NCBI RefSeq assembly: GCF_020423045.1
Contig: NZ_CP081943.1
Coordinates: 5,642,001 to 5,706,000, forward strand
DNA length: 64,000 nt
Source of the DNA: Pseudomonas sp. MM213
Lineage (GTDB): Bacteria; Pseudomonadota; Gammaproteobacteria; Pseudomonadales; Pseudomonadaceae
Reading direction: 5' to 3'
A program made the translations under genes and the position numbers. Shown here in pieces: positions 20,681 to 28,944 of this stretch (within the stretch, counting starts at the first letter, position 1; each line of letters begins with the position of its first letter). The notes under the pieces are model-generated. The model was not told where the DNA came from and did no database searches. It saw nothing but the letters and a program-made list of their open reading frames with translations.

Positions 20681-21676
20681 ATGGGATCCAATTTATACGC
20701 GGACGTTGACTGCCCTATGCCTGTCTTGACTGAAGATGTCGCTGGTTTGCCGCGTGCTCTTTCCATAGAAAAGGAAGAACTGTTTCCGATCCGTGAAGTG
20801 TCACGGCTGACGGGCGTCAATCCGGTCACCTTGCGGGCGTGGGAGCGACGTTATGGTCTGATTCAGCCAATGCGCACCGAAAGCGGGCATCGCTTGTACG
20901 CAATGACCGATATCGAGCGGGTCCGCAGCATCCTGGGCTGGATCGAACGTGGCGTCGCCGTCAGCAAGGTCGGCAAGATACTGGCCAAGACTGCCCCGCT
21001 TCAAGCGTTGTCGCACATCATCCCCAACGAACTGGTGCAGGCTGACTACGCGCAGTGGCAGGAACAAGTCAAAGCGGCGGTGAGCGTGTTCGATGAGGTG
21101 CAACTGGAGCAGGTCTATGGGCAGATCTTTTCCAGTTACCCCCTGACCGTGGCGTTTCAGGACATTCTGATGCCACTCTGGAAGCAATTTCTGCAACGTC
21201 AGGAAGTGTTCGGCCAGGCCAGCGAGTGGCTATTCCTGGACGGTTTTTTGCGTTCACGGGTATTACAGCGGCTGCTGCTGGTGCGCGTCATGCAGCCACG
21301 GCGCGTGATTGTCTGTCCCCTGAACGATCAATGTCGTGAACTCGAACTGTTGGTCACGGCGTTGTTTTTGAGCAGTGTCGATTCGGCCATTCAATTGCTG
21401 GCGGTTGGTCAGCCCTTTGATGAACTGGCGCTGGTCTGCGAAAGGGTCAAGCCCCAGGCGTTGGTGCTGTTTTCCAATCACGCGCCCACTAGCGATTTGC
21501 CGCGACGTTTGAATCGTCTGGCGATGAGCCTGGATTGCCAGTTGATGCTGGCCGGTGACGCGTCGGAACTGTCGCAGGAGAGCCTGGACGGATCGTCCAT
21601 CGGCTGCCTGGGTAACGAAGGAGTGGTGATGCGTCAGCGCCTGAAACAGTTCCTGGCAGGCAACCTGGATACCTGA
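20681..21676 (+). CDS. MerR-family regulator, class II LitR/CarH-like (PplR type)
   Basis: A 331-residue regulator. Residues about 35-103 are a MerR winged helix (FPIREVSRLTGVNPVTLRAWERRYGL). The rest aligns with the cobalamin-binding half of CarH/LitR but has lost B12 features: the EH pair of the upper helix region is EW here (residues 182-183) and the axial-histidine region reads NDQCRELEL (about 215-223), with no histidine. This is the pattern of class II LitR proteins, which in P. putida act together with short LOV photoreceptors encoded next to them. A LOV gene lies 0.7 kb downstream. GAGAGG precedes the ATG at 20681. Confidence 0.85.
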   Translation: MGSNLYADVDCPMPVLTEDVAGLPRALSIEKEELFPIREVSRLTGVNPVTLRAWERRYGLIQPMRTESGHRLYAMTDIERVRSILGWIERGVAVSKVGKILAKTAPLQALSHIIPNELVQADYAQWQEQVKAAVSVFDEVQLEQVYGQIFSSYPLTVAFQDILMPLWKQFLQRQEVFGQASEWLFLDGFLRSRVLQRLLLVRVMQPRRVIVCPLNDQCRELELLVTALFLSSVDSAIQLLAVGQPFDELALVCERVKPQALVLFSNHAPTSDLPRRLNRLAMSLDCQLMLAGDASELSQESLDGSSIGCLGNEGVVMRQRLKQFLAGNLDT

Positions 21677-21677
21677 A

Positions 21678-22337
21678 TCACAGATGCAGGGTCGGGTGGG
21701 TCAGTCGATGCTGCTGAAGGATGTACTGGCGAAGGCGCTCGGTTTCATCCTTGTCGCTCTGACTCAACTGATAGGCAAAGAAGCCGTTCTCGGTTTCTCT
21801 CTCGAAGGTGCCGCGCAACGCGATACGTTCGTAGCCTGACGGGCTGAACCACAACGCGAAATGCTTGGGCGGTTTGGTCTTGTTGCGAACTTCCAGCAAA
21901 ACCCCTTTGAACGACACTTCATGCACCCACATCGTGCCGGGATGGCCGGCGGCATTTTCCAGGGCGACCGGTTCTTCGAGGAGCAGGCGCCATGGCCGGA
22001 CCAACGGTCCGTCTTCATAAATGCTGGGGACGCCGAGGCGTAAATGCAGCGCGTGAAATTCGTCTTCCACCAGATGCAGCGGGAAGGTCATTTGCTGATT
22101 TTCGAAGTTGGCCTGGATCGTGACTTGCTCATGAGCAGCAAGGCGCGTGAGCAGGTCACGGATTTGCGAACCACCATTTACAAGCAGACTCGACGTCGCA
22201 TCCCGCACATTGAGTTGCGGGTTGTGTTGCATGGTCTGGATAAAATCCAGCTCATCCTGGGTCAGGAGTGCGTCGCGCTGCATGATGGGCTCGAAAGGAA
22301 AAGTAACAAAGTCATCGGTGATTGTAGTTAATGACAA
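21678..22337 (-). CDS. PilZ/YcgR-like protein
   Basis: A 219-residue soluble protein with the two-part layout of flagellar-brake-type proteins: an N-terminal YcgR-like domain (about residues 20-110) and a C-terminal PilZ-like barrel. The barrel has EVSFKG in place of the usual D-x-S-x-x-G, and the RxxxR c-di-GMP loop is not clear, so nucleotide binding is doubtful. The drawn start is TTG 22337, which directly follows the LOV stop (TGATTG). ATG 22283 is the alternative. Either way it is translated from the LOV transcript, which suggests that light is an input to motility or surface behaviour. Confidence 0.68.
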   Translation of the reverse strand: MSLTTITDDFVTFPFEPIMQRDALLTQDELDFIQTMQHNPQLNVRDATSSLLVNGGSQIRDLLTRLAAHEQVTIQANFENQQMTFPLHLVEDEFHALHLRLGVPSIYEDGPLVRPWRLLLEEPVALENAAGHPGTMWVHEVSFKGVLLEVRNKTKPPKHFALWFSPSGYERIALRGTFERETENGFFAYQLSQSDKDETERLRQYILQQHRLTHPTLHL

Positions 22338-22814
22338 TCAATTCTCGGTTTTGTTTGCGCCGTTCGTCGGTTTGAGCGCGGCGAGCTCGGCCTGAAGCTC
22401 TGCCACTTGCGCTTCAAGCTGCGCTACCCGCTGCTGCGCCTTGACCTGCACGGTGACGTCCTTTTGCACGCCGACAAAATACGTCTGACCGTCACTCGGG
22501 TTTTTCACCGTAGAAAGCGACAGCTCATTCCAGAAGGGCGTGCCGTCCTTGCGGTAGTTGCGCAGGATTTCCCGGCAGGAGCCGCCACTGCTCAACGCAT
22601 TGCGAATCAAGGGCAGCGCTTCCTGGTCGCGGTCACCTGATTGCAGAAAGCGGCAATCCTGGTAGAGGATTTCTTCGCTGGTGTAACCGGTCAACCGTTC
22701 GAACGCCGGGTTGACGTAAATCAGGATGTTGTCGTGTTCACCTTCTTTTTCGGCAATCACGATGCCGTCGTTGGACGCGTCAATCACCATTTGCAGCAGT
22801 TGTGCGTTGATCAT
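22338..22814 (-). CDS. Short LOV blue-light photoreceptor
   Basis: A 158-residue protein made of one LOV/PAS domain with a C-terminal coiled coil (heptad-like QRVAQLEAQVAELQAELAAL, about residues 129-148) for dimerisation. The photoactive cysteine is C54 in YQDCRFLQSGDRDQ, and the flavin-contact motifs NPAFERLTGY, NYRKDGTPFWNEL and YFVGVQKDVT are intact. It closely resembles PpSB1-LOV of P. putida, whose FMN-cysteine adduct forms in blue light. There is no effector domain, so the signal must pass through a partner protein, plausibly the MerR regulator encoded nearby. Confidence 0.93.
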   Translation of the reverse strand: MINAQLLQMVIDASNDGIVIAEKEGEHDNILIYVNPAFERLTGYTSEEILYQDCRFLQSGDRDQEALPLIRNALSSGGSCREILRNYRKDGTPFWNELSLSTVKNPSDGQTYFVGVQKDVTVQVKAQQRVAQLEAQVAELQAELAALKPTNGANKTEN

Positions 22815-22957
22815 CGGAGAATCCTTTCCAGATTGATTGAGCGCAGCATTCTAAAAGAACTCTAGCGGCCTTCAATGCTTAATGAGAGCTAATCGCAGCT
22901 TTTTTGCTGTGGCTGTTAATATCCCTCATCTTTTTACTCAGCTTCAGGATCAGATTG

Positions 22958-23413
22958 ATGAAAGTCGCCATTTTTTCGGGCTCGGTGTACGGCACGGCTG
23001 AAGAAGTCGCTCGCCACGCTGCGAATATTTTGAAAACCGCGGGCTTCGAAACCTTTCACAACCCGCGCGCCAGCCTTGCCGATGTACAGGCGTTTGGCCC
23101 GCAAGCCTTCCTGGCAGTGACTTCGACCACGGGCATGGGCGAACTGCCGGACAACCTGCAACCGTTGTATTTCGCCATTCGCGATCAATTGCCGGCCGCC
23201 TGGCGTGGTTTGCCGGGCGCGGTGATCGGCCTGGGCGATGCGAGCTACGGCGATACGTTCTGCGGCGGCGGTGAGCTGATGCGCGAGCTGTTCGGCGAAC
23301 TGGGCATCCGCGAAGTGCTGCCGATGCTGCGCCTGGATGCCAGCGAAAGCGTCACCCCGGAAACCGATGCCGAACCCTGGCTGGCGGAACTCGTCACCGC
23401 TCTGCGCGGCTGA
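22958..23413 (+). CDS. MioC-type flavodoxin
   Basis: A 151-residue FMN-binding flavodoxin. The phosphate loop SGSVYGTAEEVA (about residues 7-18) and the STTGMGELPDN loop (about 57-67) and GLGDASYGDTFCGGG (about 91-105) surround the FMN. In other bacteria MioC supplies electrons to biotin synthase and related enzymes, but no partner is encoded here. ATG 22958 begins MKVAIFSGS, as in homologues. Divergent from the LOV gene, with about 140 bp between. Confidence 0.88.
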   Translation: MKVAIFSGSVYGTAEEVARHAANILKTAGFETFHNPRASLADVQAFGPQAFLAVTSTTGMGELPDNLQPLYFAIRDQLPAAWRGLPGAVIGLGDASYGDTFCGGGELMRELFGELGIREVLPMLRLDASESVTPETDAEPWLAELVTALRG

Positions 23414-23636
23414 CTGGCCATTCGCGAAGCAAGGCAAGCCAGGATTGTGCCGATTCGGGGCTGCGGAACCGGTTCGATGCCCCCTTGTTGGCGGCGGTAC
23501 TTTGACATGGATCCAAGCTGTCTGGCGCAGTGACTCGCTAGGTCATCAAGCTGGCTGCCAATGCAACTACATGAACCCCGGGGGCTGACTAGACTGCTAA
23601 ACGTGAGCAAAACAATAAGAACAGGAGTTCCTTGTC

Positions 23637-24419
23637 GTGAGCGTAGCCCCCGTCCAATCGCCCCACAGTGTCAAAGACCAGGTCAGTGCCGCCGAGTGGC
23701 AGACCCGCGTCGATCTGGCCGCCTGTTATCGTCTGGTCGCCCTGCATGGCTGGGATGATCTGATCTTCACGCACATTTCCGCCAAGGTGCCAGGCACTGA
23801 AGATTTCCTGATCAACCCGTTTGGGTTGATGTTCCACGAGATTACCGCGTCGAGCCTGGTCAAGGTCGATCAGGCCGGCAACAAGCTGATGGACAGCCCT
23901 TACGAGATCAACCCGGCGGGCTACACCATCCACAGCGCCGTGCACGAAGTGCGGCACGATGTCGTCTGTGTATTGCACACGCACACGGCGGCCGGCGTTG
24001 CGGTGTCGGCGCAGAAGCAAGGCGTTTTGCCGATCAGCCAACAGTCGCTGTTTGTTCTGTCGAGTCTGGCGTATCACGCCTATGAAGGCGTTGCGCTGAA
24101 CCACGAAGAGAAGGCGCGGCTGCAGGCCGACCTCGGTGAAAACAATTTCCTGATGCTGCACAACCATGGGTTGCTGACCTGCGGCGGCACCATCGCCGAC
24201 ACGTTCCTGATGATGTTCACCTTCCAGCGCGCCTGCGATATCCAGGTGCTGGCACAGAACGGTGGCGCGGAACTCATCGCCATCGAACCGCAGATTCTGG
24301 CGGGCGCCAAGGCGATGATCGCCGGCGTCACCAAAAGTGCACAAGGGATGGGCGGCGCACTGGCCTGGCCGGCGCTGCTGCGCAAACTCGATAAACAAGA
24401 CGCGGGATATAAACTCTGA
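23637..24419 (+). CDS. Class II aldolase/adducin family protein
   Basis: A 260-residue protein of the class II aldolase/adducin-head family, whose members use a divalent metal to cleave or epimerise sugar phosphates. Metal ligands appear as VLHTHTAAG (about residues 114-122) and the more C-terminal NHGLLTCGG (about 178-186). The starting GTG at 23637 has AGGAG nine bases upstream. The last base of its stop overlaps the ATG of an alpha/beta hydrolase, so they are one operon. The substrate is unknown; the sequence fits the broad 'class II aldolase' group without sugar-specific features. Confidence 0.88.
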   Translation: MSVAPVQSPHSVKDQVSAAEWQTRVDLAACYRLVALHGWDDLIFTHISAKVPGTEDFLINPFGLMFHEITASSLVKVDQAGNKLMDSPYEINPAGYTIHSAVHEVRHDVVCVLHTHTAAGVAVSAQKQGVLPISQQSLFVLSSLAYHAYEGVALNHEEKARLQADLGENNFLMLHNHGLLTCGGTIADTFLMMFTFQRACDIQVLAQNGGAELIAIEPQILAGAKAMIAGVTKSAQGMGGALAWPALLRKLDKQDAGYKL

Positions 24420-25321
24420 TGCCTCTCGCCGAGATCCCCCTGTGTGTCTGGCGCAAGCGCAGCCAGACGTTCGACTTTCGTGATCAGACGGTGCGTTACT
24501 GGACGGCAGGGCAGGGTGAGCCGCTGTTGCTCATTCACGGCTTCCCGACCGCCAGTTGGGACTGGCACTACCTGTGGCAGCCGCTGGCCCAGCGTTATCG
24601 GGTGATTGCCTGCGACATGCTCGGTTTCGGCGATTCAGCCAAACCGGTGGATCATGAATACAGCCTGCTGGAGCAGGCCGATCTGCAACAGGCATTGCTG
24701 GAGCATTTGAACGTCGAGCAACCGGTGCACGTGCTCGCCCACGATTATGGTGACAGCGTGGCTCAGGAACTGTTGGCCCGGCATTACGAGGCGCGCATTC
24801 ATCTCGCCAGTTGCGTGTTCCTCAATGGGGGGCTGTTTCCTGAAACCCATCGCCCGGTACTGATGCAAAAACTGTTGCTCAGCCCGGTGGGCTGGATGAT
24901 CGGCCGCGCGTTTTCCCGTGATGCGCTGGTGAAGAGTTTCCGCCAGATTTTCGGACCGCAGAGCCGTCCGACCGAGAGTGAGATGGATGATTTCTGGAGC
25001 CTGATCGACAGCAATCACGGGCCACGGATCATGCACAAGCTGATTGCCTACATCCCCGAGCGCAGGGTTCAGCGCGAGCGTTGGGTGAGTGCCATGCAGC
25101 GCGGCGAAGTGCCGTTGCGGGTGATCGATGGCGAGGTCGATCCGATCTCCGGCGGGCATATGGTCGAACGCTATCGGGAGCTGATCCCGAACCCGGACAC
25201 GGTCCTGCTGCCCGGCATCGGTCATTACCCGCAAACCGAAGCACCGGCTCAGGTGCTCAAGCATTATCTGGCGTTTCGCGACCGGCTGATTTCAACGCCG
25301 CTGAAAGTGGCCTGTTCGTAG
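24419..25321 (+). CDS. Alpha/beta hydrolase with Asp nucleophile (epoxide hydrolase / haloalkane dehalogenase / MEST-like)
   Basis: A 300-residue alpha/beta-hydrolase. The oxyanion motif is HGFPTASWDW (about residues 40-49). The nucleophile elbow reads AHDYGDSVAQE, placing an aspartate (D109) where lipases have serine; this is typical of epoxide hydrolases, haloalkane dehalogenases and MEST-like proteins. The catalytic histidine is in GIGHYPQTE (about residue 273). HDYGDSVAQEL closely resembles the MEST group, whose substrate is unknown. Its ATG overlaps the stop of the class II aldolase gene. Confidence 0.85.
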   Translation: MPLAEIPLCVWRKRSQTFDFRDQTVRYWTAGQGEPLLLIHGFPTASWDWHYLWQPLAQRYRVIACDMLGFGDSAKPVDHEYSLLEQADLQQALLEHLNVEQPVHVLAHDYGDSVAQELLARHYEARIHLASCVFLNGGLFPETHRPVLMQKLLLSPVGWMIGRAFSRDALVKSFRQIFGPQSRPTESEMDDFWSLIDSNHGPRIMHKLIAYIPERRVQRERWVSAMQRGEVPLRVIDGEVDPISGGHMVERYRELIPNPDTVLLPGIGHYPQTEAPAQVLKHYLAFRDRLISTPLKVACS

Positions 25322-25335
25322 ACATCACCGCAACC

Positions 25336-25582
25336 TTGCCGGCGATGGCGTCCTTGAGGGTTGTGGTGCCTGTTGGATTGCCATCGCCAGCAAGCCGGCT
25401 CCTACAGGTTTTGTGTGTTTGGTGAGGTGGTGTTCATCCCAATTCTTGCCGGCGAATGCGTTCTTGAGGGTTGTGGTGTCTGTCGGATTGCCATCGCTGG
25501 CAAGCCAGCTCCTACAGTGTTTTTGTGGTGTTTGATGAGTTTGGGGCACCCCGGTCCTGTAGGAGCCGGCTTGCTGGCGATG
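25336..25582. repeat. Cluster of degenerate REP copies
   Basis: Two similar blocks (each TTGCCGGCGAATGCG/TGGCG... GGTTGTGGTG... ATTGCCATCGC... GGCTCCTACAG) stand in tandem at about 25336-25408 and 25447-25517, followed by a single inverted arm TGTAGGAGCCGGCTTGCTGGCGATGG. This fills most of the 399-bp gap between the hydrolase and SDR genes. Confidence 0.8.
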
Positions 25583-25720
25583 GGCCGTGACTCGGTCCAC
25601 GCGCTCATCATCCCCCCGCCTTATCGAGCACCATTCAGCCTACCCCGTGTTCATTGTGACCCGCGGCGCCTTGCCTGAGACTCGGACTTATTGTCCCTCG
25701 GCCTGCTGGAGTCCCCCCTA

Positions 25721-26632
25721 ATGAATGAGCCTGTGCGCTTCGAAGATAAAGTCGTGATCATCACCGGAGCCGGTGGTGGCCTGGGCCGCGCTCATGCGCT
25801 GTTGTTCGCGAAACAGGGCGCCAGGGTGCTGGTCAACGATCTCGGTGGCTCGGCGCAAGGTGAAGGTGCAAACGCTTCGGCAGCAGACCGCGTAGTCGCG
25901 GAAATTCGTGAGGCTGGCGGCACTGCCGAAGCGAACCATGACTCCGTCACCGACGGCGACAAAATCGTCCAGAACGCCCTCGACGTTTTCGGTCGGGTCG
26001 ACGTAGTGGTTAACAACGCCGGGATCCTGCGGGACAAGACTTTCCACAAAATGGACGATGCCGATTGGGACCTGGTCTATCGCGTCCACGTCGAAGGCGC
26101 CTACAAAGTTACCCGCGCCGCCTGGCCGCACATGCGCGAGCAAAATTACGGTCGCGTGATCTTCACGGCATCGACCTCGGGGATTTACGGCAACTTCGGC
26201 CAGTCCAACTACGGCATGGCCAAGCTCGGCCTCTACGGCCTGACCCGCACCCTGGCCATCGAAGGCCGCAAAAACAACATCCTGGTCAACGCCATCGCGC
26301 CTACCGGCGGCACCCGCATGACCGAAGGCCTGATCCCGCCGCAAGTGTTCGAACAACTCAAGCCGGAACTGGTCAGCCCGCTGGTGGTGTACCTCGCCAG
26401 CGAAAACTGCCAGGAAACCTCGGGGCTGTTTGAGGTCGGTGGCGGCTGGATGGGCAAGGTGCGTTGGGAGCGCAGCCTCGGCGCCGGGTTCGATCCACGG
26501 GTCGGGTTTTCACCGGAAGATGTGGCGGCGCACTGGCAGCAGATCTGCGACTTCGAAGGCGCAGCGCATCCAAAGGACAACATCGAGGCACTGAAGGAAA
26601 TGATGGGCAATTTGCAGAAGTATTCCCTCTGA
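25721..26632 (+). CDS. SDR-family dehydrogenase (multifunctional protein 2/HSD17B4-like)
   Basis: A 303-residue short-chain dehydrogenase with coenzyme motif TGAGGGLGRAHAL (about residues 15-27), NNAGILRD (about 98-105) and catalytic YGMAKLG (Y about 168, K about 172). The long form with a C-terminal helical extension resembles the 3-hydroxyacyl-CoA dehydrogenase part of peroxisomal multifunctional protein 2. A role in fatty-acyl or related beta-oxidation is possible but unproved. The ATG at 25721 has GGAG nine bases ahead; an upstream TTG (25691) is unlikely. Confidence 0.87.
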   Translation: MNEPVRFEDKVVIITGAGGGLGRAHALLFAKQGARVLVNDLGGSAQGEGANASAADRVVAEIREAGGTAEANHDSVTDGDKIVQNALDVFGRVDVVVNNAGILRDKTFHKMDDADWDLVYRVHVEGAYKVTRAAWPHMREQNYGRVIFTASTSGIYGNFGQSNYGMAKLGLYGLTRTLAIEGRKNNILVNAIAPTGGTRMTEGLIPPQVFEQLKPELVSPLVVYLASENCQETSGLFEVGGGWMGKVRWERSLGAGFDPRVGFSPEDVAAHWQQICDFEGAAHPKDNIEALKEMMGNLQKYSL

Positions 26633-26691
26633 TTCCTTCGCCTCGCGCAGGGCTCGCCTGAGTTCTGCCTCCGCGCAAAACCATCGCCCAT

Positions 26692-26719
26692 AAAAAAGGC
26701 CGCTGCAAACGCAGCGGCC
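26692..26719 (-). terminator. Leftward intrinsic terminator of unknown transcript
   Basis: The stem GGCCGCTGC / GCAGCGGCC with a short loop is preceded on the + strand by six A residues and has no T-run after it. It therefore reads as a terminator for leftward transcription. There is no recognised leftward gene upstream. It may also slow rightward readthrough from the SDR gene. Confidence 0.75.
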
Positions 26720-27127
26720 AAAGTGAGACGTTGGATCAAGGAGCTACAAATCAACGTCAGTGAACACGGGGCGATGAGTCGAAACCTTCGACACATCTGA
26801 AATCTGTCGCCAATGGCGCGGACTGATCACACGCCATCGCTGTGTGCTGTCAGGCTGTTTGCCGTGAAAGCCCGACAAGAATAAGCGCTTGAGTCCAAAG
26901 GAAAAATAGCGATTCCAGACATGCAGTATTGCAGCCTGGGCAACAGTCTCGCGCTCATGCATCCGGCTGATGAACCTCCATCCACTTCATCCATACCTCG
27001 CGCAACTCCCCGCGCCGCAAGGCCATTCATCCTTTAGAGCGACACAACGAATACCTCCTTGGTGCGCTTATCGCTCCCGACCTGCGGCAGTAGGGTGTGG
27101 CCTTCTGTCACTCACCGGGGAAGACGC
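26720..27127. other. Long intergenic region upstream of the DUF1302 gene
   Basis: About 400 bp with no confidently coding frame. It must hold the promoter of the DUF1302/DUF1329 operon. A leftward frame at 26744-26962 (72 codons, ATG start, ends just before the leftward terminator) reads MHERETVAQAAILHVWNRYF but matches no family I recognise. It is listed only as a possible gene or RNA. Confidence 0.4.
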
Positions 27128-28921
27128 ATGACAAAAACAACAATGCGCGCCATCTTCACGCCGCAGGCGCTGGCCGCTGCGGTTGCCTTGGGTTGCTGTG
27201 CCCAGGCGCAGGCCGTTTCATTCAACATTGGCGAAATCGAGGGGACATTCGACTCCTCGCTGTCCGTCGGCGCGAGTTGGGGCATGCGCGATGCCGATAA
27301 ATCGCTGGTGGGCATCGTCAACGGCGGGACCGGCCAGGCGTCGACCGGTGACGACGGGCGTCTGAACTTCAAGAAGGGCGAAACCTACTCCAAGATCTTC
27401 AAGGGTATTCACGACCTCGAACTGAAGTACGGCGACACCGGCATGTTCGTCCGTGGCAAGTATTGGTACGACTTCGAACTGAAGGACGAAGACCGCGAAT
27501 TCAAGCCGATCAGCGATCACAATCGCAAGGAGGGTTCCAAGTCTGCCGGCGCGCAGATCCTCGATGCGTTCGTCTATCACAACTATTCCATCGCCGATCT
27601 GCCGGGCACCCTGCGCGCGGGTAAACAGGTGGTCAGTTGGGGCGAAAGTACCTTCATCGGCAACTCGATCAACAGCATCAACCCGGTCGACGTTTCAGCG
27701 TTCCGCCGTCCTGGCGCAGAAATCAAGGAAGGCCTGATTCCGGTGAACATGCTGTTCGCCTCCCAGGGCCTGACCGACAGATTGACGGTGGAAGGTTTCT
27801 ATCAACTGGAGTGGGACCAGACCGTTCTCGACAACTGCGGCACCTTCTTCGGCGGGGACGTGGCGGCAGACGGCTGCAACACGGGGTACACGGTCGCCAG
27901 CCCGGCGATTGCACCGTTGCAACCGATCGCTGCCGCTTTTGGCCAAGGCTTCCAGGTCGGCAAGGAAGGGGTGATCGTGCCCCGTGGCGGCGACCGCGAC
28001 GCCCGCGACTCCGGGCAATGGGGCACGGCGTTGCGCTGGCTGGGTGATGACACCGAGTACGGCCTGTACTTCATGAACTACCACAGCCGCACGCCGAATG
28101 TCGGCACCACCACTGCCGGGGCGGGGACGCTGGCACGCATTCCGGCCATCGTCGGTACCGCCAACGCCATCGCACCCGGCTCTGGTTCGGCCTTGGCCCA
28201 GAGCGTGATGCTCGGTCGCGGTCAGTACTATCTCGAATACCCGGAAGACATCCGCCTCTACGGCGCGAGTTTCTCCACCACCTTACCGACCGGCACCGCA
28301 TGGACCGGCGAGATCAGCTATCGCCCCAACGCACCGGTGCAGGTCAACAGCACCGACCTGACACTGGCCTTGCTCAACCCGATTGCCGGCGGCGCTGCTT
28401 CGCCAATCGCCACCCGGCCAGGCGCGGACAACAAAGGTTATCGCCGCAAGGAAGTGACGCAGATCCAGAGCACCCTGACGCACTTCATCGATCAGGTCGC
28501 AGGTGCGGACCGTCTGACCCTGGTGGGTGAGGCGGCCGTTGTTCACGTCGGCGGGCTGGAAGACAAAAGCAAGCTGCGTTACGGCCGCGACTCGGTCTAC
28601 GGACAGTACGGTTTCCGCGGTGATACCGACGGTTTTGTCACCTCGACATCCTGGGGCTACCGCGCCCGCGCGATCCTTGATTACAACAACGTCATCGCCG
28701 GGATCAATTTCAAACCCAACCTGTCGTGGTCCCATGACGTCGCCGGTTACGGCCCCAACGGGCTGTTCAACGAAGGCGCCAAGGCCATCAGCGTCGGCGT
28801 CGATGCGGACTATCGCAACACCTATACCGCGAGCTTGAGTTACACCGATTTCTTCGGCGGTGACTACAACACCCTGGAAGATCGCGACTTCCTGGCGCTG
28901 AGCTTTGGCGTGAACTTCTGA
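27128..28921 (+). CDS. DUF1302 outer-membrane protein
   Basis: A 597-residue protein with a signal peptide (about residues 1-29, cleavage near AQA-VSF) followed by a beta-rich body typical of the DUF1302 outer-membrane family (SFNIGEIEGTFDSSLSVGASWG..., GKQVVSWGESTFIGNSINSINPVDVSAFRRPG). The C-terminus ends in aromatic/hydrophobic FGVNF, as in barrel proteins. Homologues always occur with DUF1329 proteins and are thought to move hydrophobic compounds across the outer membrane; the cargo is unknown. ATG 27128 follows GGGGAAG. Confidence 0.88.
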   Translation: MTKTTMRAIFTPQALAAAVALGCCAQAQAVSFNIGEIEGTFDSSLSVGASWGMRDADKSLVGIVNGGTGQASTGDDGRLNFKKGETYSKIFKGIHDLELKYGDTGMFVRGKYWYDFELKDEDREFKPISDHNRKEGSKSAGAQILDAFVYHNYSIADLPGTLRAGKQVVSWGESTFIGNSINSINPVDVSAFRRPGAEIKEGLIPVNMLFASQGLTDRLTVEGFYQLEWDQTVLDNCGTFFGGDVAADGCNTGYTVASPAIAPLQPIAAAFGQGFQVGKEGVIVPRGGDRDARDSGQWGTALRWLGDDTEYGLYFMNYHSRTPNVGTTTAGAGTLARIPAIVGTANAIAPGSGSALAQSVMLGRGQYYLEYPEDIRLYGASFSTTLPTGTAWTGEISYRPNAPVQVNSTDLTLALLNPIAGGAASPIATRPGADNKGYRRKEVTQIQSTLTHFIDQVAGADRLTLVGEAAVVHVGGLEDKSKLRYGRDSVYGQYGFRGDTDGFVTSTSWGYRARAILDYNNVIAGINFKPNLSWSHDVAGYGPNGLFNEGAKAISVGVDADYRNTYTASLSYTDFFGGDYNTLEDRDFLALSFGVNF

Positions 28922-28944
28922 TCTGGCTGAGAAGGATGATTTCA

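Noticed and set aside
20505..20700. Search for a PplR-type operator (TRTACA-N12-TGTAYA) upstream of the MerR gene
   Set aside because: Nearest candidates (for example TCTACA with a 12-nt gap to GACAAT) do not match the consensus; not reported as a site.
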